Position numbers and translations under genes: made by a program. From positions 3,687,501 to 3,751,500 of the forward strand of contig NZ_CP116808.1 of NCBI RefSeq assembly GCF_028464065.1: DNA of 64,000 nt, given 5' to 3'. Below are positions 41,756 to 50,129 of the stretch, piece by piece. The first letter of the stretch is position 1. The number at the start of each line of letters is the position of its first letter. Below the pieces are notes generated by a model. That model was not told where the DNA came from, did no database searches, and worked only from the letters and a program-made list of their open reading frames with translations. This DNA is from Saprospira sp. CCB-QB6. GTDB lineage: Bacteria > Bacteroidota > Bacteroidia > Chitinophagales > Saprospiraceae.

Positions 41756-41787
41756 CAATAATATAAAAAGCCCTTGGCATATCCAAA
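41756..41787 (-). promoter_or_regulatory. Candidate ndk promoter
   Basis: On the minus strand, TTTG and TATTATTG are separated by 20 bp, one mismatch from the -7 consensus. The -7 box lies about 49 bp before the start. Confidence 0.35.
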
Positions 41788-41795
41788 TACTGCCT

Positions 41796-44700
41796 TTAAT
41801 TTCCTGATTGTGGGCGGAAATAACGGAGCAAAAGGCCCAAGAGGAGGAGAATTAGGGCTGAAAGCAGCAGGTAGAGTTTCCAGTTGCCCGATCGGCTGAG
41901 TTTGATGGGGCGGTCGTCGCCTAGCTCAATAAAAGAGGCCCAAAAGAAGGGGTGGCTACTGATATCTCCAGCGGCATTGAGGTAGTTGAGTTTGGCTTGG
42001 CGGAGGGCTTCGGACTTGCTTTTGCCTGCGCTCAGGCCCTCATAAAAATCTTGCATGAGGATCGCCGTCGCTTGGTCGTTGATGGGCCAAAGGGTCATGA
42101 CTAGGGCGGGCACTCCGGCATACATAAAACCACGGCCTAGGCTAACCACGCCTTCGCCCCGTTCATATTTGCCAAAGCCTGTTTCGCAGGCAGAAAGGAC
42201 CACCAAGTTGGCTTTAATCTTTAGCAAGTTGAGTTCGTAAGCGTGCAAGAGGTCGTCTTCTATGGTATCGTGGCTGTGGCTAAAGACCAGGTTAGAGTAT
42301 TCGGGGCGTTCTTCATCTACCCAGCCGTGCATAGCCAAGTGAATCAGGGCATATTCCTCTTTGCTAATTTGTTTTTTAAATTCGGTTTCATTGGCTTGTT
42401 GGCCATATAAAAAGAGTCCTTTAAAGGCTTTGCTCAATTGCTGCACCTCTGCTTTGGCGCCAGGCAAATCATCTACTGAGCTGCGGATATGATGTTGGCG
42501 GCTATTGGCTTCGGAGGCATGGGCGGCGGCATCATAAGCATAGGAGGGGGCCATGCCCAGCACTCTGCCCGAGTTAATTTTTGGACTTTGATAGAGGAGC
42601 AAAGCCGCTGAATAATGATAATGAACATTATATCTTTTGAGCAAATAGGGCAGGGTCTTAAAGCTGGCCAAATTGAGTTCTTTGGGCTTTGGGGCTTCAG
42701 AGAGCAAGACCTCAAAGGGAATGTAATTGAGCAGTCCATCAGGGACCACCAATATTTTTTCTATGCCTTCTGCTTTTAGGGCGGGAGCTACAAACTGTTG
42801 GTAGAGGTCCCAGCCTTCGGCAATTAGCAATTGTTTGAGGGCCAGGGTTTTTTGGTCATCTTGAAGCCAGGCGCTATTGGTTAGGGCCAGGCGGAAATTG
42901 CGCATTTTGCGGTTAAAATCTTCTCCTTTGGGCAGATAGAAGAGTTCTCCGTTATCTTGGCTGATGGCTAGTAAGTAAAAGCCATCTTTAGCGGAGAAAT
43001 ATTCTAGAAAGCGTTCGCCATTTTCTAATTTTTCTTGTAGTCGTTGGAGGCTAGGGGTTTTATCTTCATACTTCAGGCGGTAATAGTCGTAATAATTGGC
43101 TTCTAGGGTATCTTGTAGGCGTTGACTTTCTCTTTTGAGGGCCAAGAGTTCCTTATCAAGGGCATCCATTTGGGGGGCATTATTGGCGAGTTGGGCCTCA
43201 AAATACTGTTTGCGTTTTTTGGCTAGTTCACGGCTTAGTCGTCTTTCCTCTTTGAGGAGTTTTTTGGGTAGGCCACCAAAAGCGCGGGCATTTTCTGTTT
43301 GTAGGGCTTCGAGCAGCAAGAGCGCTTTACTGCGTTCGACCAATTGGAAGGCCTCTAGGAGGTAATCCGTTTTGGGGTTATTTTGATAGCGTTTGTAGAC
43401 AATCGCTAGGGCTTGTTCGTAGATAGGAATTAGGCGTTGGAGTAAAAAGAGGCGAGAGCCTTCTGATTTAAAGCTATTTCGGAGTTCGTAGGCTAGGCCA
43501 GCGGCTTTTAGGGCAAGGCGGTAGGCTATTTCTTCTTGGCCAGCTTGGTCGTAGAGGTTAATTTGGACCTCCATCACTTCTAGTAATAGTTCTCGGTCAG
43601 AAACGGTGGAAAGTTCTTCTGTGGCGGCGAGGCCGGCCTTCATTTGCAGGGCTTCTGTGGCCTGTTCTAGGGCGTTTAGGGCTTGGGCTACTTCTTTTTG
43701 GGGTTGTTGGGCAAAAAGGAGGGCGCGTTCTAGGTGGATGCGGGCCAAATCTGGGTGTTTGCCAGATTCATAAGTCCTTTGGCCTTCTTCTAGAGCTTTG
43801 TTGAGGGCTTTTTGGGCTTTTTCCCAATTTTGTTCTAGGCGAAAAAAGCGGCCATAGAGCAAAAAGGTAGATTCTGTTTTGAATCGCAGGCGTTTTTGCC
43901 AGTTTTCGGTTTGGGCCAAAAGGGCCAGCGCTTCCTCCTTCTTTCCAATTTCCCAGGCGACATCGGCCCAGCCCAAGTTCAGTTGGATACGGGCTTGGAT
44001 AGCGGCATTGGCTGCTTGTTCCTTAGGCGACATACGGTTGAGGGCATCTTCGGCCTTTTTGAAGTTGTTGTAGGCGCGGCTATAGGCGGCTTTTTTGCGG
44101 GTTAGTTCGGCTAGGTTGGTGTAGGTGTTGGCAATGCGGAAAAGGTCGCCCAATTGGCTAGAGAGGTTAAGGGCATTGCGGCAATAGTCTTCGGCTTTGT
44201 CTACATCGCCAAGTTCGATATAGAGGAGGCCGATATTATTGTAGTAAGAGGCTACCTCAATAGAATCTTGTCGAGATTGCATGGCTTCCTTGACAATTTC
44301 TAGGGTAGTTTTGGTTCGATCTAGGGCCGATTCATAATCTCCCGTTCTATAATAGAGTGCGCCGTAGAGTTGTAGGATTTTGCGCAGGGAGGGCAGTTCG
44401 TTATTGAGTTGTTCTTGGGTAACGGTAAAGGCATCGTCGAGATAGCGTTCCATTAGGTTATAGTCCTGCATATAGAGGCTCGTTTCGGCTAGGGCTCTAG
44501 AGGCTTGGGCATAATCCTGCCAAGACTTGGAGAACTTGTAGGTGAAGCGGGATTGGAGGAAATAGAGTTTGGCGGTATCTAGGGCACCTTGGCCCATATA
44601 GAAGCGGCCAAAAAGGTAGGCGATATGGCCTTGCCAGGGGTCATTTTCGGGTAGTTGGCTCAGGGCGATTTTTTGGGCTTCTCTCAGTTCGGCTTTCATG

Positions 44701-44978
44701 GCGCCTAGTTGGCCGGCTCTTCGGTGCATAATGGCCTTATTGTAGGCGATGCGGGTCCAGTTTTCCCAGCAGCCAGCTTGGGCCAATAGTTTTTTGGCCT
44801 TATCCATTTGGTCGAAGGCTTGGCCAGCTTGGCCTTGGCCCATAGCTTTTTTGGCGAGTTCGAAGGCGGCAAAGGCGTTGCTGCTATCTATATTAGGGCA
44901 GCTTTGTGCTTGTAGGAGGGGAGCGGATAAAAAACAAAAAAGTCCTAGAAGGACTCCGTATATAATAGTAGGCTTCAA
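41796..44978 (-). CDS. Exported TPR-CHAT protein with C-terminal anchor, paralogue 2
   Basis: A 1060-residue protein with a signal peptide ([20 protein letters not shown] then LLQAQ), TPR repeats (about 30-480; for example [20 protein letters not shown]), a charged coiled-coil linker (about 575-640) and a CHAT domain (about 770-1020). Catalytic His884 lies in LIHLAMHGW and Cys931 in [10 protein letters not shown], followed by [20 protein letters not shown] and ending with [11 protein letters not shown]. One membrane helix near the end (about 1034-1052) is followed by a short basic tail. It shares its architecture and many residues with the plus-strand protein at 20764, so the pair arose by duplication. 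The protease should sit outside the cytoplasm. Target unknown. Confidence 0.93.
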   Translation of the reverse strand: MKPTIIYGVLLGLFCFLSAPLLQAQSCPNIDSSNAFAAFELAKKAMGQGQAGQAFDQMDKAKKLLAQAGCWENWTRIAYNKAIMHRRAGQLGAMKAELREAQKIALSQLPENDPWQGHIAYLFGRFYMGQGALDTAKLYFLQSRFTYKFSKSWQDYAQASRALAETSLYMQDYNLMERYLDDAFTVTQEQLNNELPSLRKILQLYGALYYRTGDYESALDRTKTTLEIVKEAMQSRQDSIEVASYYNNIGLLYIELGDVDKAEDYCRNALNLSSQLGDLFRIANTYTNLAELTRKKAAYSRAYNNFKKAEDALNRMSPKEQAANAAIQARIQLNLGWADVAWEIGKKEEALALLAQTENWQKRLRFKTESTFLLYGRFFRLEQNWEKAQKALNKALEEGQRTYESGKHPDLARIHLERALLFAQQPQKEVAQALNALEQATEALQMKAGLAATEELSTVSDRELLLEVMEVQINLYDQAGQEEIAYRLALKAAGLAYELRNSFKSEGSRLFLLQRLIPIYEQALAIVYKRYQNNPKTDYLLEAFQLVERSKALLLLEALQTENARAFGGLPKKLLKEERRLSRELAKKRKQYFEAQLANNAPQMDALDKELLALKRESQRLQDTLEANYYDYYRLKYEDKTPSLQRLQEKLENGERFLEYFSAKDGFYLLAISQDNGELFYLPKGEDFNRKMRNFRLALTNSAWLQDDQKTLALKQLLIAEGWDLYQQFVAPALKAEGIEKILVVPDGLLNYIPFEVLLSEAPKPKELNLASFKTLPYLLKRYNVHYHYSAALLLYQSPKINSGRVLGMAPSYAYDAAAHASEANSRQHHIRSSVDDLPGAKAEVQQLSKAFKGLFLYGQQANETEFKKQISKEEYALIHLAMHGWVDEERPEYSNLVFSHSHDTIEDDLLHAYELNLLKIKANLVVLSACETGFGKYERGEGVVSLGRGFMYAGVPALVMTLWPINDQATAILMQDFYEGLSAGKSKSEALRQAKLNYLNAAGDISSHPFFWASFIELGDDRPIKLSRSGNWKLYLLLSALILLLLGLLLRYFRPQSGN

Positions 44979-45361
44979 ATCTGAAGGTTGTTTTGCAATG
45001 CTTATAAATGAGCCGAAAAATAGGGCTAATTTAAGAGAAAAACCAAAGGGCTGCTTTTTTTTCGACTAAGGGGCAGAAAACTACATTGGCAGATTGGGTT
45101 TGGGGATGGGGCCAGGGGCTATTTGGCCTAGCGATGTGTAGGGGTGGCCGTAGGCCAGACCGACTATTGAGCGCAGCGAAATAGGAAGGGCCGAGCAGGC
45201 TTGCGAGCCCCGAAACGTAGCGCCGCAAGGCGAAGCCGCAGCGGAGGCCCCAAAAATAGAAATGGAAAAGAAAAAGCGAAAAATTAGTTGAATTCTACTA
45301 AATTAGCCGAAGGCCTTTCGGGGCATCTTTTTTTATATAAAATATACTAGTCATCGAGAAT
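44979..45361. other. Gene-free gap between divergent TPR-CHAT and yqgE
   Basis: 383 bp holding one GC-rich element and A/T-rich flanks. Minus strand: a TTTG followed 21 bp later by TATTTTTC is a weak promoter candidate for TPR-CHAT 2. Nothing else is seen. Confidence 0.6.
45125..45251 (-). repeat. GC-rich hairpin element, family A
   Basis: Reverse orientation, between two gene 5' ends. The middle hairpin is CTATT-gagcgcagcg-AATAG, another paired arm replacement; the third is TGGCC-gta-GGCCA. Confidence 0.85.
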
Positions 45362-45907
45362 TTGAGTTTGCAGGCGGGGCGTTTACTATTGGCCGAGCCC
45401 TTTATGTCTGATCATCATTTTAAGCGGGCCGTGATTTTGTTGTGCGACCATGAAAAAGAGGGCAGCGTGGGTTTTGTGTTGAACAAACCTATGGGGCTTG
45501 ATATCAAGGATTTGGTCAATGATTTTCCAGATTTTTCTGCGGAGGTACATTTTGGTGGGCCAGTGCAAACCGATAGCATTCATTATGTGCATACCAAGGG
45601 GGAATTATTGGAAGGGGCGATGAAAATTGAGGAAGGATTGTATTGGGGAGGGAATTATGAGCAGCTCAAGGTTTTGATTCGCCAAGGTTTGTTGCAGCAA
45701 AACGACATTACTTTTTTTGTGGGCTATAGTGGTTGGGGCGAGGGTCAGTTGCAAGAAGAAATTGATTTGCAGACTTGGATTTTGGCCGAAAATGACCGCA
45801 ACTTTATTTTTCAGGCTCAAGATGAGCTATTATGGAAAAAAATATTGGAAAATTTGGGCGATCGCTATAGTGTGATGGCGCAAATGCCGATCCCTATTTG
45901 GAACTAA
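45362..45907 (+). CDS. yqgE: YqgE/AlgH family protein (DUF179)
   Basis: A 181-residue protein of the YqgE/AlgH family: LQAGRLLLAEPFMSDHHFKR, AVILLCDHEKEGSVGFVLNK, and VHFGGPVQTDSIHYVHT, then FFVGYSGWGEGQLQEEI. These matches cover the whole family length. Molecular function is unknown; it was once linked to alginate regulation. The start is TTG: no in-frame ATG or GTG exists between the upstream stop and the conserved start, and ATC at 45353 or a second TTG at 45368 are weaker options. The Cas6b-like gene follows after 22 bp. Confidence 0.92.
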   Translation: MSLQAGRLLLAEPFMSDHHFKRAVILLCDHEKEGSVGFVLNKPMGLDIKDLVNDFPDFSAEVHFGGPVQTDSIHYVHTKGELLEGAMKIEEGLYWGGNYEQLKVLIRQGLLQQNDITFFVGYSGWGEGQLQEEIDLQTWILAENDRNFIFQAQDELLWKKILENLGDRYSVMAQMPIPIWN

Positions 45908-45929
45908 AGCTTTTACTAAACCAATCAAT

Positions 45930-46622
45930 ATGACAAATGACAAGAGCTCACTGAAAAGCCTTCGGATGCTGGAAGTGAGTTTTCAGACCTTTTTGCAGCC
46001 TTGGGAATTGAGTAAATTTAGGGGAGCAATGGCCCATAAAGTGGGTTTGGAAAACGATTGGTTTCACAACCACAATAATGAGGAAAAACGCTATCATTAT
46101 CGCTATCCGCTTATTCAATACAAACTCCACAAAAAGCGCCCCTTGTTGCTTTGCATTGATCGGGGAGTAGAAGAGGCGCATCATTTCTTTACCCAATCGG
46201 ATTGGAGCTTGAAGATAGGGGACAAGCAGCACGATATGCGTATTCATCATTTGCATTTGCAGGAGTATAATCTGCAGTATTGGGAGCAGCCAAGGCGGTA
46301 TCGCCTACACAATTGGCTAGCTTTGAACAGCGAAAACTACAGAGCAATGAAGGCTTGTCGAGGACTTCGAGAGCGCTTAGAACTGCTTGAGCGGATTTTG
46401 CGCAATCACATGCTCAATTTCTATGGGGCAATGGGGGTACAGCTGGAAGAAAAGCTAGAGGTTTACATTACAGATCCTCTAGATCTTAAGCGGGTTTCTT
46501 ATAAAGGAATAAAAAAAGAAGCTTATACCCTTGATTTTGAGGCTAATGTCTTTTTGCCTAATTTTATAGGCCTAGGGCAGGGGAGCAGCGTTGGTTTTGG
46601 GGTGGTTAAGCCTTATCGTTAA
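45930..46622 (+). CDS. Cas6b-like endoribonuclease, orphan
   Basis: A 230-residue protein resembling the Cas6b type: PWELSKFRGAMAHKVG, the basic, His-rich FHNHNNEEKRYHYRYPLIQY, and the C-terminal Gly loop GLGQGSSVGFG (214-224) before the last strand. Cas6-type enzymes cut CRISPR repeat RNA. No CRISPR array or other cas gene is present in the window. The gene follows yqgE by 22 bp and is closed by a terminator, so both are probably co-transcribed. It has little similarity to the Cas6 at 30056 beyond the common fold motifs. Family call is by eye and moderate. Confidence 0.75.
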   Translation: MTNDKSSLKSLRMLEVSFQTFLQPWELSKFRGAMAHKVGLENDWFHNHNNEEKRYHYRYPLIQYKLHKKRPLLLCIDRGVEEAHHFFTQSDWSLKIGDKQHDMRIHHLHLQEYNLQYWEQPRRYRLHNWLALNSENYRAMKACRGLRERLELLERILRNHMLNFYGAMGVQLEEKLEVYITDPLDLKRVSYKGIKKEAYTLDFEANVFLPNFIGLGQGSSVGFGVVKPYR

Positions 46623-46630
46623 GCAAAAAA

Positions 46631-46661
46631 GGACGGTTCATTAAGAACCGTCCTTTTTTTT
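46631..46661 (+). terminator. Terminator of the yqgE-cas6b unit
   Basis: GGACGGTTC-attaa-GAACCGTCC followed by T7. Confidence 0.93.
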
Positions 46662-46691
46662 GTGGGCTCCCCTAAATTGGATAGACTTCCG

Positions 46692-46699
46692 TATCTTTG
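46692..46699 (+). promoter_or_regulatory. Candidate -7 box
   Basis: TATCTTTG fits the Bacteroidetes -7 consensus exactly, 33 bp before the start codon. The nearest TTG is only 12 bp upstream, so the -33 box is not convincing. Confidence 0.4.
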
Positions 46700-46731
46700 G
46701 GCATCCATTTAGCACCTACCTACGCTTAACT

Positions 46732-47778
46732 ATGAATAAGATATTTTACTTCTACCTTCTTTTTTTCTTGCCCACTATTTTGAGCGCTCAAGACAGCAGC
46801 GCTTTGGCTATTTATCCTTTTGCAGGTCGTTATGTACAACTGGATGAATTGCGGCCTTATGAATCGGAAAATATCGCTGCTCAAAGCTTTAAGAGCTTGA
46901 GCAAATATAGCAGTCGTTTTGATGGGCTATCCATTGATAAAATTGCCTTCAAGGGCCAACTCTTTGAGCTAATTGATCGACAAGGCGTTTTAATGACTGA
47001 TTTAAGCTCTAAGGCGGCTAAGCCCCTGCTCAATCGAGACGAAAAGGCCCTCAGTGGGGGCCAAAACTTTCTGATCTTGGCCACAGATGGAGCAGTTTGC
47101 GTTAAACATCTCAAAGGAGCCGAGGGCTATAAGGTCTATAAATACAATGCAGCGGGAGAGGAGGTTTTTGGTCTGCAAATTCCGCATTCCGATTCTGTTA
47201 GCTATGCGCAATTGCGTTATTCTCGGCCCTATCTCAACTATTTTAGCCATAGCAGTAAGCAACTGGTCTTCAATTCTTATTTGGAAAGCAAACAAAAATC
47301 TGTGGTCTTAGACCTAGAAAAAGGACAGCTTAGTGAATACGACTTTAGTTTTGATGGGTTAATTTGGGATGAGGCCACAGATAGCGAAATCCGAGGCTTT
47401 TTACAGATTCTACCTGATAATCAACAACTTCAAATTCTCTATAAACAGCAGTCTTTTGCACTTCCCATAGATCAGCTCCAGCGCTATGAAGAAATTAAGA
47501 CTTTGTTAATAGACAACACCCTTTATGCGATCGTATTTAACGAAAGAGCCCCAGGCGCTTTGCTTTTGGCCATCTCTTTGACCGAAGAAAAACTGCTTTG
47601 GCGACAACTTTTGCAACCTAAAAGCCTAACCCCCAAAGTAGGACAAGCCTTCTACAACTATTTTTGGCTCTCAGCCTATAAAGACAAATTGCTGATTGAA
47701 CAACTTAGCCCCAAGCAAAAAAGGCTGAGTATCCACAAAATGGAAGATGGCCAGCGTTTAGAACAATTTATTCATTAA
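46732..47778 (+). CDS. Exported protein, possible propeller-like fold
   Basis: A 348-residue protein with a signal peptide (MNKIFYFYLLFFLPTILSAQ); an upstream in-frame start is less likely. The mature part alternates short strands and turns (FKGQLFELIDRQGVLMTDL, NFLILATDGAVCVKHLKG, KQKSVVLDLEKGQLSEYDF), the style of a beta-propeller but without a named motif. Probably a periplasmic or surface protein. The GIN-domain lipoprotein follows 17 bp after its stop, so the two likely form an operon. Confidence 0.75.
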   Translation: MNKIFYFYLLFFLPTILSAQDSSALAIYPFAGRYVQLDELRPYESENIAAQSFKSLSKYSSRFDGLSIDKIAFKGQLFELIDRQGVLMTDLSSKAAKPLLNRDEKALSGGQNFLILATDGAVCVKHLKGAEGYKVYKYNAAGEEVFGLQIPHSDSVSYAQLRYSRPYLNYFSHSSKQLVFNSYLESKQKSVVLDLEKGQLSEYDFSFDGLIWDEATDSEIRGFLQILPDNQQLQILYKQQSFALPIDQLQRYEEIKTLLIDNTLYAIVFNERAPGALLLAISLTEEKLLWRQLLQPKSLTPKVGQAFYNYFWLSAYKDKLLIEQLSPKQKRLSIHKMEDGQRLEQFIH

Positions 47779-47795
47779 CGATAGAGATAATCCCT

Positions 47796-48626
47796 ATGAA
47801 GTATTCTTTTTTGTTTTTAGCCCTTTTGCTAGCTCTCATGAGCTGTACGATTGAAGGCGAAGGCGATATTGTAAATAGTCAGCTCCCCGTTGAAGGTCCA
47901 CTCTCTGGAGTAGAACTTCAAGCTGCCTATGATGTCGATATCGAATACGGTCCACAACTACAAGTGATCGCAGAAGGACATTCCAATATTATTGAGCGCA
48001 TTTTTTGGACCGTCAATAGTGAGGGAATTTTAGAATTGGATTTAGACCGAGGCAATTATGGCGACTATGAACTAAAGGTAACGGTCTATACCCCCCAAGG
48101 ATTTTATTTCGAAAATTCTGGCTCTGGTACGATGCAACTCTTTACTGATGGCAGCACCAACTTTGATAGCCTAGTACTCAAAACTTCTGGCTCTGGCCCG
48201 CTCAATTGTATGAATAGCATAACTGTACAAGATGCTCTTTTCCTAGAAATTGCAGGCTCTGGGGACCTTTCTTTTGAAGGCTCGGCTAGCCGGGCAGTCG
48301 GCCAAATTTCTGGCTCTGGAAATATGACAGTAACGAACCTGCAAACTAACCAATGGGATGCCTATTCTACGGGCGCTGGCAATTTTACGATCAGCGGCTA
48401 TAGTCCCAGCGAATCGGTTTCCTTTGACGGCTCAAGCAACTACTATGGCTTCAATTTTCTTAGCCAAAACGGCAGCTACCGCCACGCAGGATCTGGCCAA
48501 ATCGAATGCCAAGCCTCTAGCTTACTCGATGCCAATTTATCGGGCTCCGGAAACCTCTACTATAAAGGAAATCCAGCCCAAACCGTAACCATTACAGGCA
48601 CTGGCCAACTCATAGATGCGAATTAG
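47796..48626 (+). CDS. GIN-domain (DUF2807) lipoprotein
   Basis: A 276-residue protein with an SPII signal (LLLALMSCTIEGEGDI, Cys17). The body is the GIN/DUF2807 right-handed beta-helix-like domain, recognised by the start VELQAAYDVDIEYGPQLQVI and the repeated Ser-Gly-Ser-Gly turns (NSGSGTMQLF, TSGSGPLNCM, AGSGDLSFEG, ISGSGNMTVT, AGSGQIEC, LSGSGNLYYKG). Such proteins are common outer-surface or adhesin-like lipoproteins of Bacteroidetes; direct function is unknown. Second gene of a likely pair with the exported protein before it. Confidence 0.9.
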   Translation: MKYSFLFLALLLALMSCTIEGEGDIVNSQLPVEGPLSGVELQAAYDVDIEYGPQLQVIAEGHSNIIERIFWTVNSEGILELDLDRGNYGDYELKVTVYTPQGFYFENSGSGTMQLFTDGSTNFDSLVLKTSGSGPLNCMNSITVQDALFLEIAGSGDLSFEGSASRAVGQISGSGNMTVTNLQTNQWDAYSTGAGNFTISGYSPSESVSFDGSSNYYGFNFLSQNGSYRHAGSGQIECQASSLLDANLSGSGNLYYKGNPAQTVTITGTGQLIDAN

Positions 48627-48641
48627 AACCTGCTTGTTTTG

Positions 48642-48757
48642 GGGGCCTCCGCAGCTGCGCTGCGGCGCTACGTTGCAGGGCTCGCAAGCCTGCTCGGCCC
48701 TTCGGCGGCAAAGCCGCCTCGGTCTGGCCTTCGGCCACCCTTCCACATCGCTAGGCC
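48642..48757 (+). repeat. GC-rich hairpin element, family A
   Basis: Sense orientation, 15 bp after the GIN-protein stop. Hairpins CCGCAG-ctgcg-CTGCGG... , GGCGGC-aaa-GCCGCC, TGGCC-ttc-GGCCA. Confidence 0.88.
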
Positions 48758-48782
48758 AAACAAAAGCCCTTCGGGCAAAAAA

Positions 48783-48815
48783 AAAGCGCCATCAGCTTTA
48801 TGCTGACGGCGCTTT
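48783..48815 (-). terminator. Terminator of hemL
   Basis: Minus strand: AAAGCGCCGTCAGC pairs with GCTGATGGCGCTTT (one G-U pair), followed by a T-run. Confidence 0.9.
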
Positions 48816-48829
48816 GCATTTAACCGCCG

Positions 48830-50116
48830 CTAGAATACACGGCTTAAACTCGCCTTGATAATCTCTGCAGCCTCAGCCAAAATTTCTGGCGTATGCGCTG
48901 CCGAAATAAAACCTACCTCATAACCAGAAGGACCTAAATAAACCCCATGATCCAATAAATCAGCATGCAAGGCCTTGAAGTGCTCCATGCTGGCCGCATC
49001 AATTTGGTCCGCTCTGCGAATAGTACTGCGATCAAAGGCCATCCAGAAAATAGAACCAATGGTCGAAATATGTACGGGATAGCCCTGCTCATCACAGAAG
49101 TCCTGAATGTTTTTCACAAAAGCCTGCGTTTTGGCTTCCATCTCTTCATAAAATCCAGGGGCCAACAATTGCTTGGCCGAAGCATAACCCGCTGCCATAG
49201 CCACAGGGTTACCCGACAAAGTTCCTGCCTGATAAACAGGACCATCAGGGGCTACATGTCCCATGATTTCTGCCGAAGCACCATAAGCGCCCACAGGCAT
49301 TCCTCCACCAATGATTTTACCATAAGTAATGATATCAGGCTGAATGCCATAGTAGCCAGCTGCGCCCTCAAAACCAACCCGAAAGCCCGAAATTACCTCG
49401 TCAAAAATAAGAAGACAGTCATAAGCTTTGGTCAAACGACGCAATTCTTCCAAAAAGCTTTTTTGCTGAAGCAAAAGGCCATTATTGGCCGGCACAGGCT
49501 CAATGATTACGGCTGCTACCTCTTCGCCATATTCTCTTAGGCATTCTTCCAATAAGTCAGGACGATCTAAGGGAAGGACCAAGGTTTCTTTGGCAAAAGA
49601 ATCGGGAATTCCCGCACTAGTGCTTTCTCCAAAAGTAACCAAACCAGAACCTGCCTTAACCAAGAGCGAGTCTACATGTCCATGATAACAACCCTCAAAT
49701 TTGATGATTTTATTTTTGCCCGTGACCCCTCTAGCCAAACGAATAGCCGACATTACGGCCTCTGTTCCAGAGCTGACAAAACGGATCTTATCAACAAAGC
49801 GATTGTTCTCCAAAAGGAGCTGCCCCAATTTGTTTTCCCAACGGGTGGGCGTGCCAAAAGAGGTGCCCTTGGCTACCGCAGCATAGATGTTCTCGCGAAT
49901 TTCATCATTGTTGTGGCCCAAAATAAGCGGTCCCCAAGAGCCACAGAAGTCGATAAACTCATTATCATCTTCATCCCATACTTTGGCGCCCTTTCCTTCT
50001 TTAATGAAAAGAGGAACTCCTTTTACTGATTTAAAGGCGCGTACGGGAGAGCTTACTCCACCTGGAAAATAGCCTTTGGCCTCTGCGTATAGTGCTGCTG
50101 ACTTAGTTGATTTCAT
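48830..50116 (-). CDS. hemL: Glutamate-1-semialdehyde 2,1-aminomutase
   Basis: A 428-residue PLP enzyme that converts glutamate-1-semialdehyde to 5-aminolevulinate in the C5 route to heme. Family features: GGVSSPVRAFKSVKG at the N-terminus, FVSSGTEAVMSAIRLARGVT (phosphate-binding region), KFEGCYHGHVDS, the PLP aspartate in LLIFDEVISGFR, and the Schiff-base lysine in TYGKIIGGGMPVGAYG (Lys267). Length is normal. It lies 13 bp behind the ABC exporter gene and is probably transcribed with it, ending at a strong terminator. Confidence 0.97.
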   Translation of the reverse strand: MKSTKSAALYAEAKGYFPGGVSSPVRAFKSVKGVPLFIKEGKGAKVWDEDDNEFIDFCGSWGPLILGHNNDEIRENIYAAVAKGTSFGTPTRWENKLGQLLLENNRFVDKIRFVSSGTEAVMSAIRLARGVTGKNKIIKFEGCYHGHVDSLLVKAGSGLVTFGESTSAGIPDSFAKETLVLPLDRPDLLEECLREYGEEVAAVIIEPVPANNGLLLQQKSFLEELRRLTKAYDCLLIFDEVISGFRVGFEGAAGYYGIQPDIITYGKIIGGGMPVGAYGASAEIMGHVAPDGPVYQAGTLSGNPVAMAAGYASAKQLLAPGFYEEMEAKTQAFVKNIQDFCDEQGYPVHISTIGSIFWMAFDRSTIRRADQIDAASMEHFKALHADLLDHGVYLGPSGYEVGFISAAHTPEILAEAAEIIKASLSRVF

Positions 50117-50129
50117 GTTTAGTTTCTGT

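Noticed and set aside
48965-49540. 191-residue plus-strand frame antisense to hemL
   Set aside because: A shadow of hemL, whose active-site motifs are intact on the minus strand.
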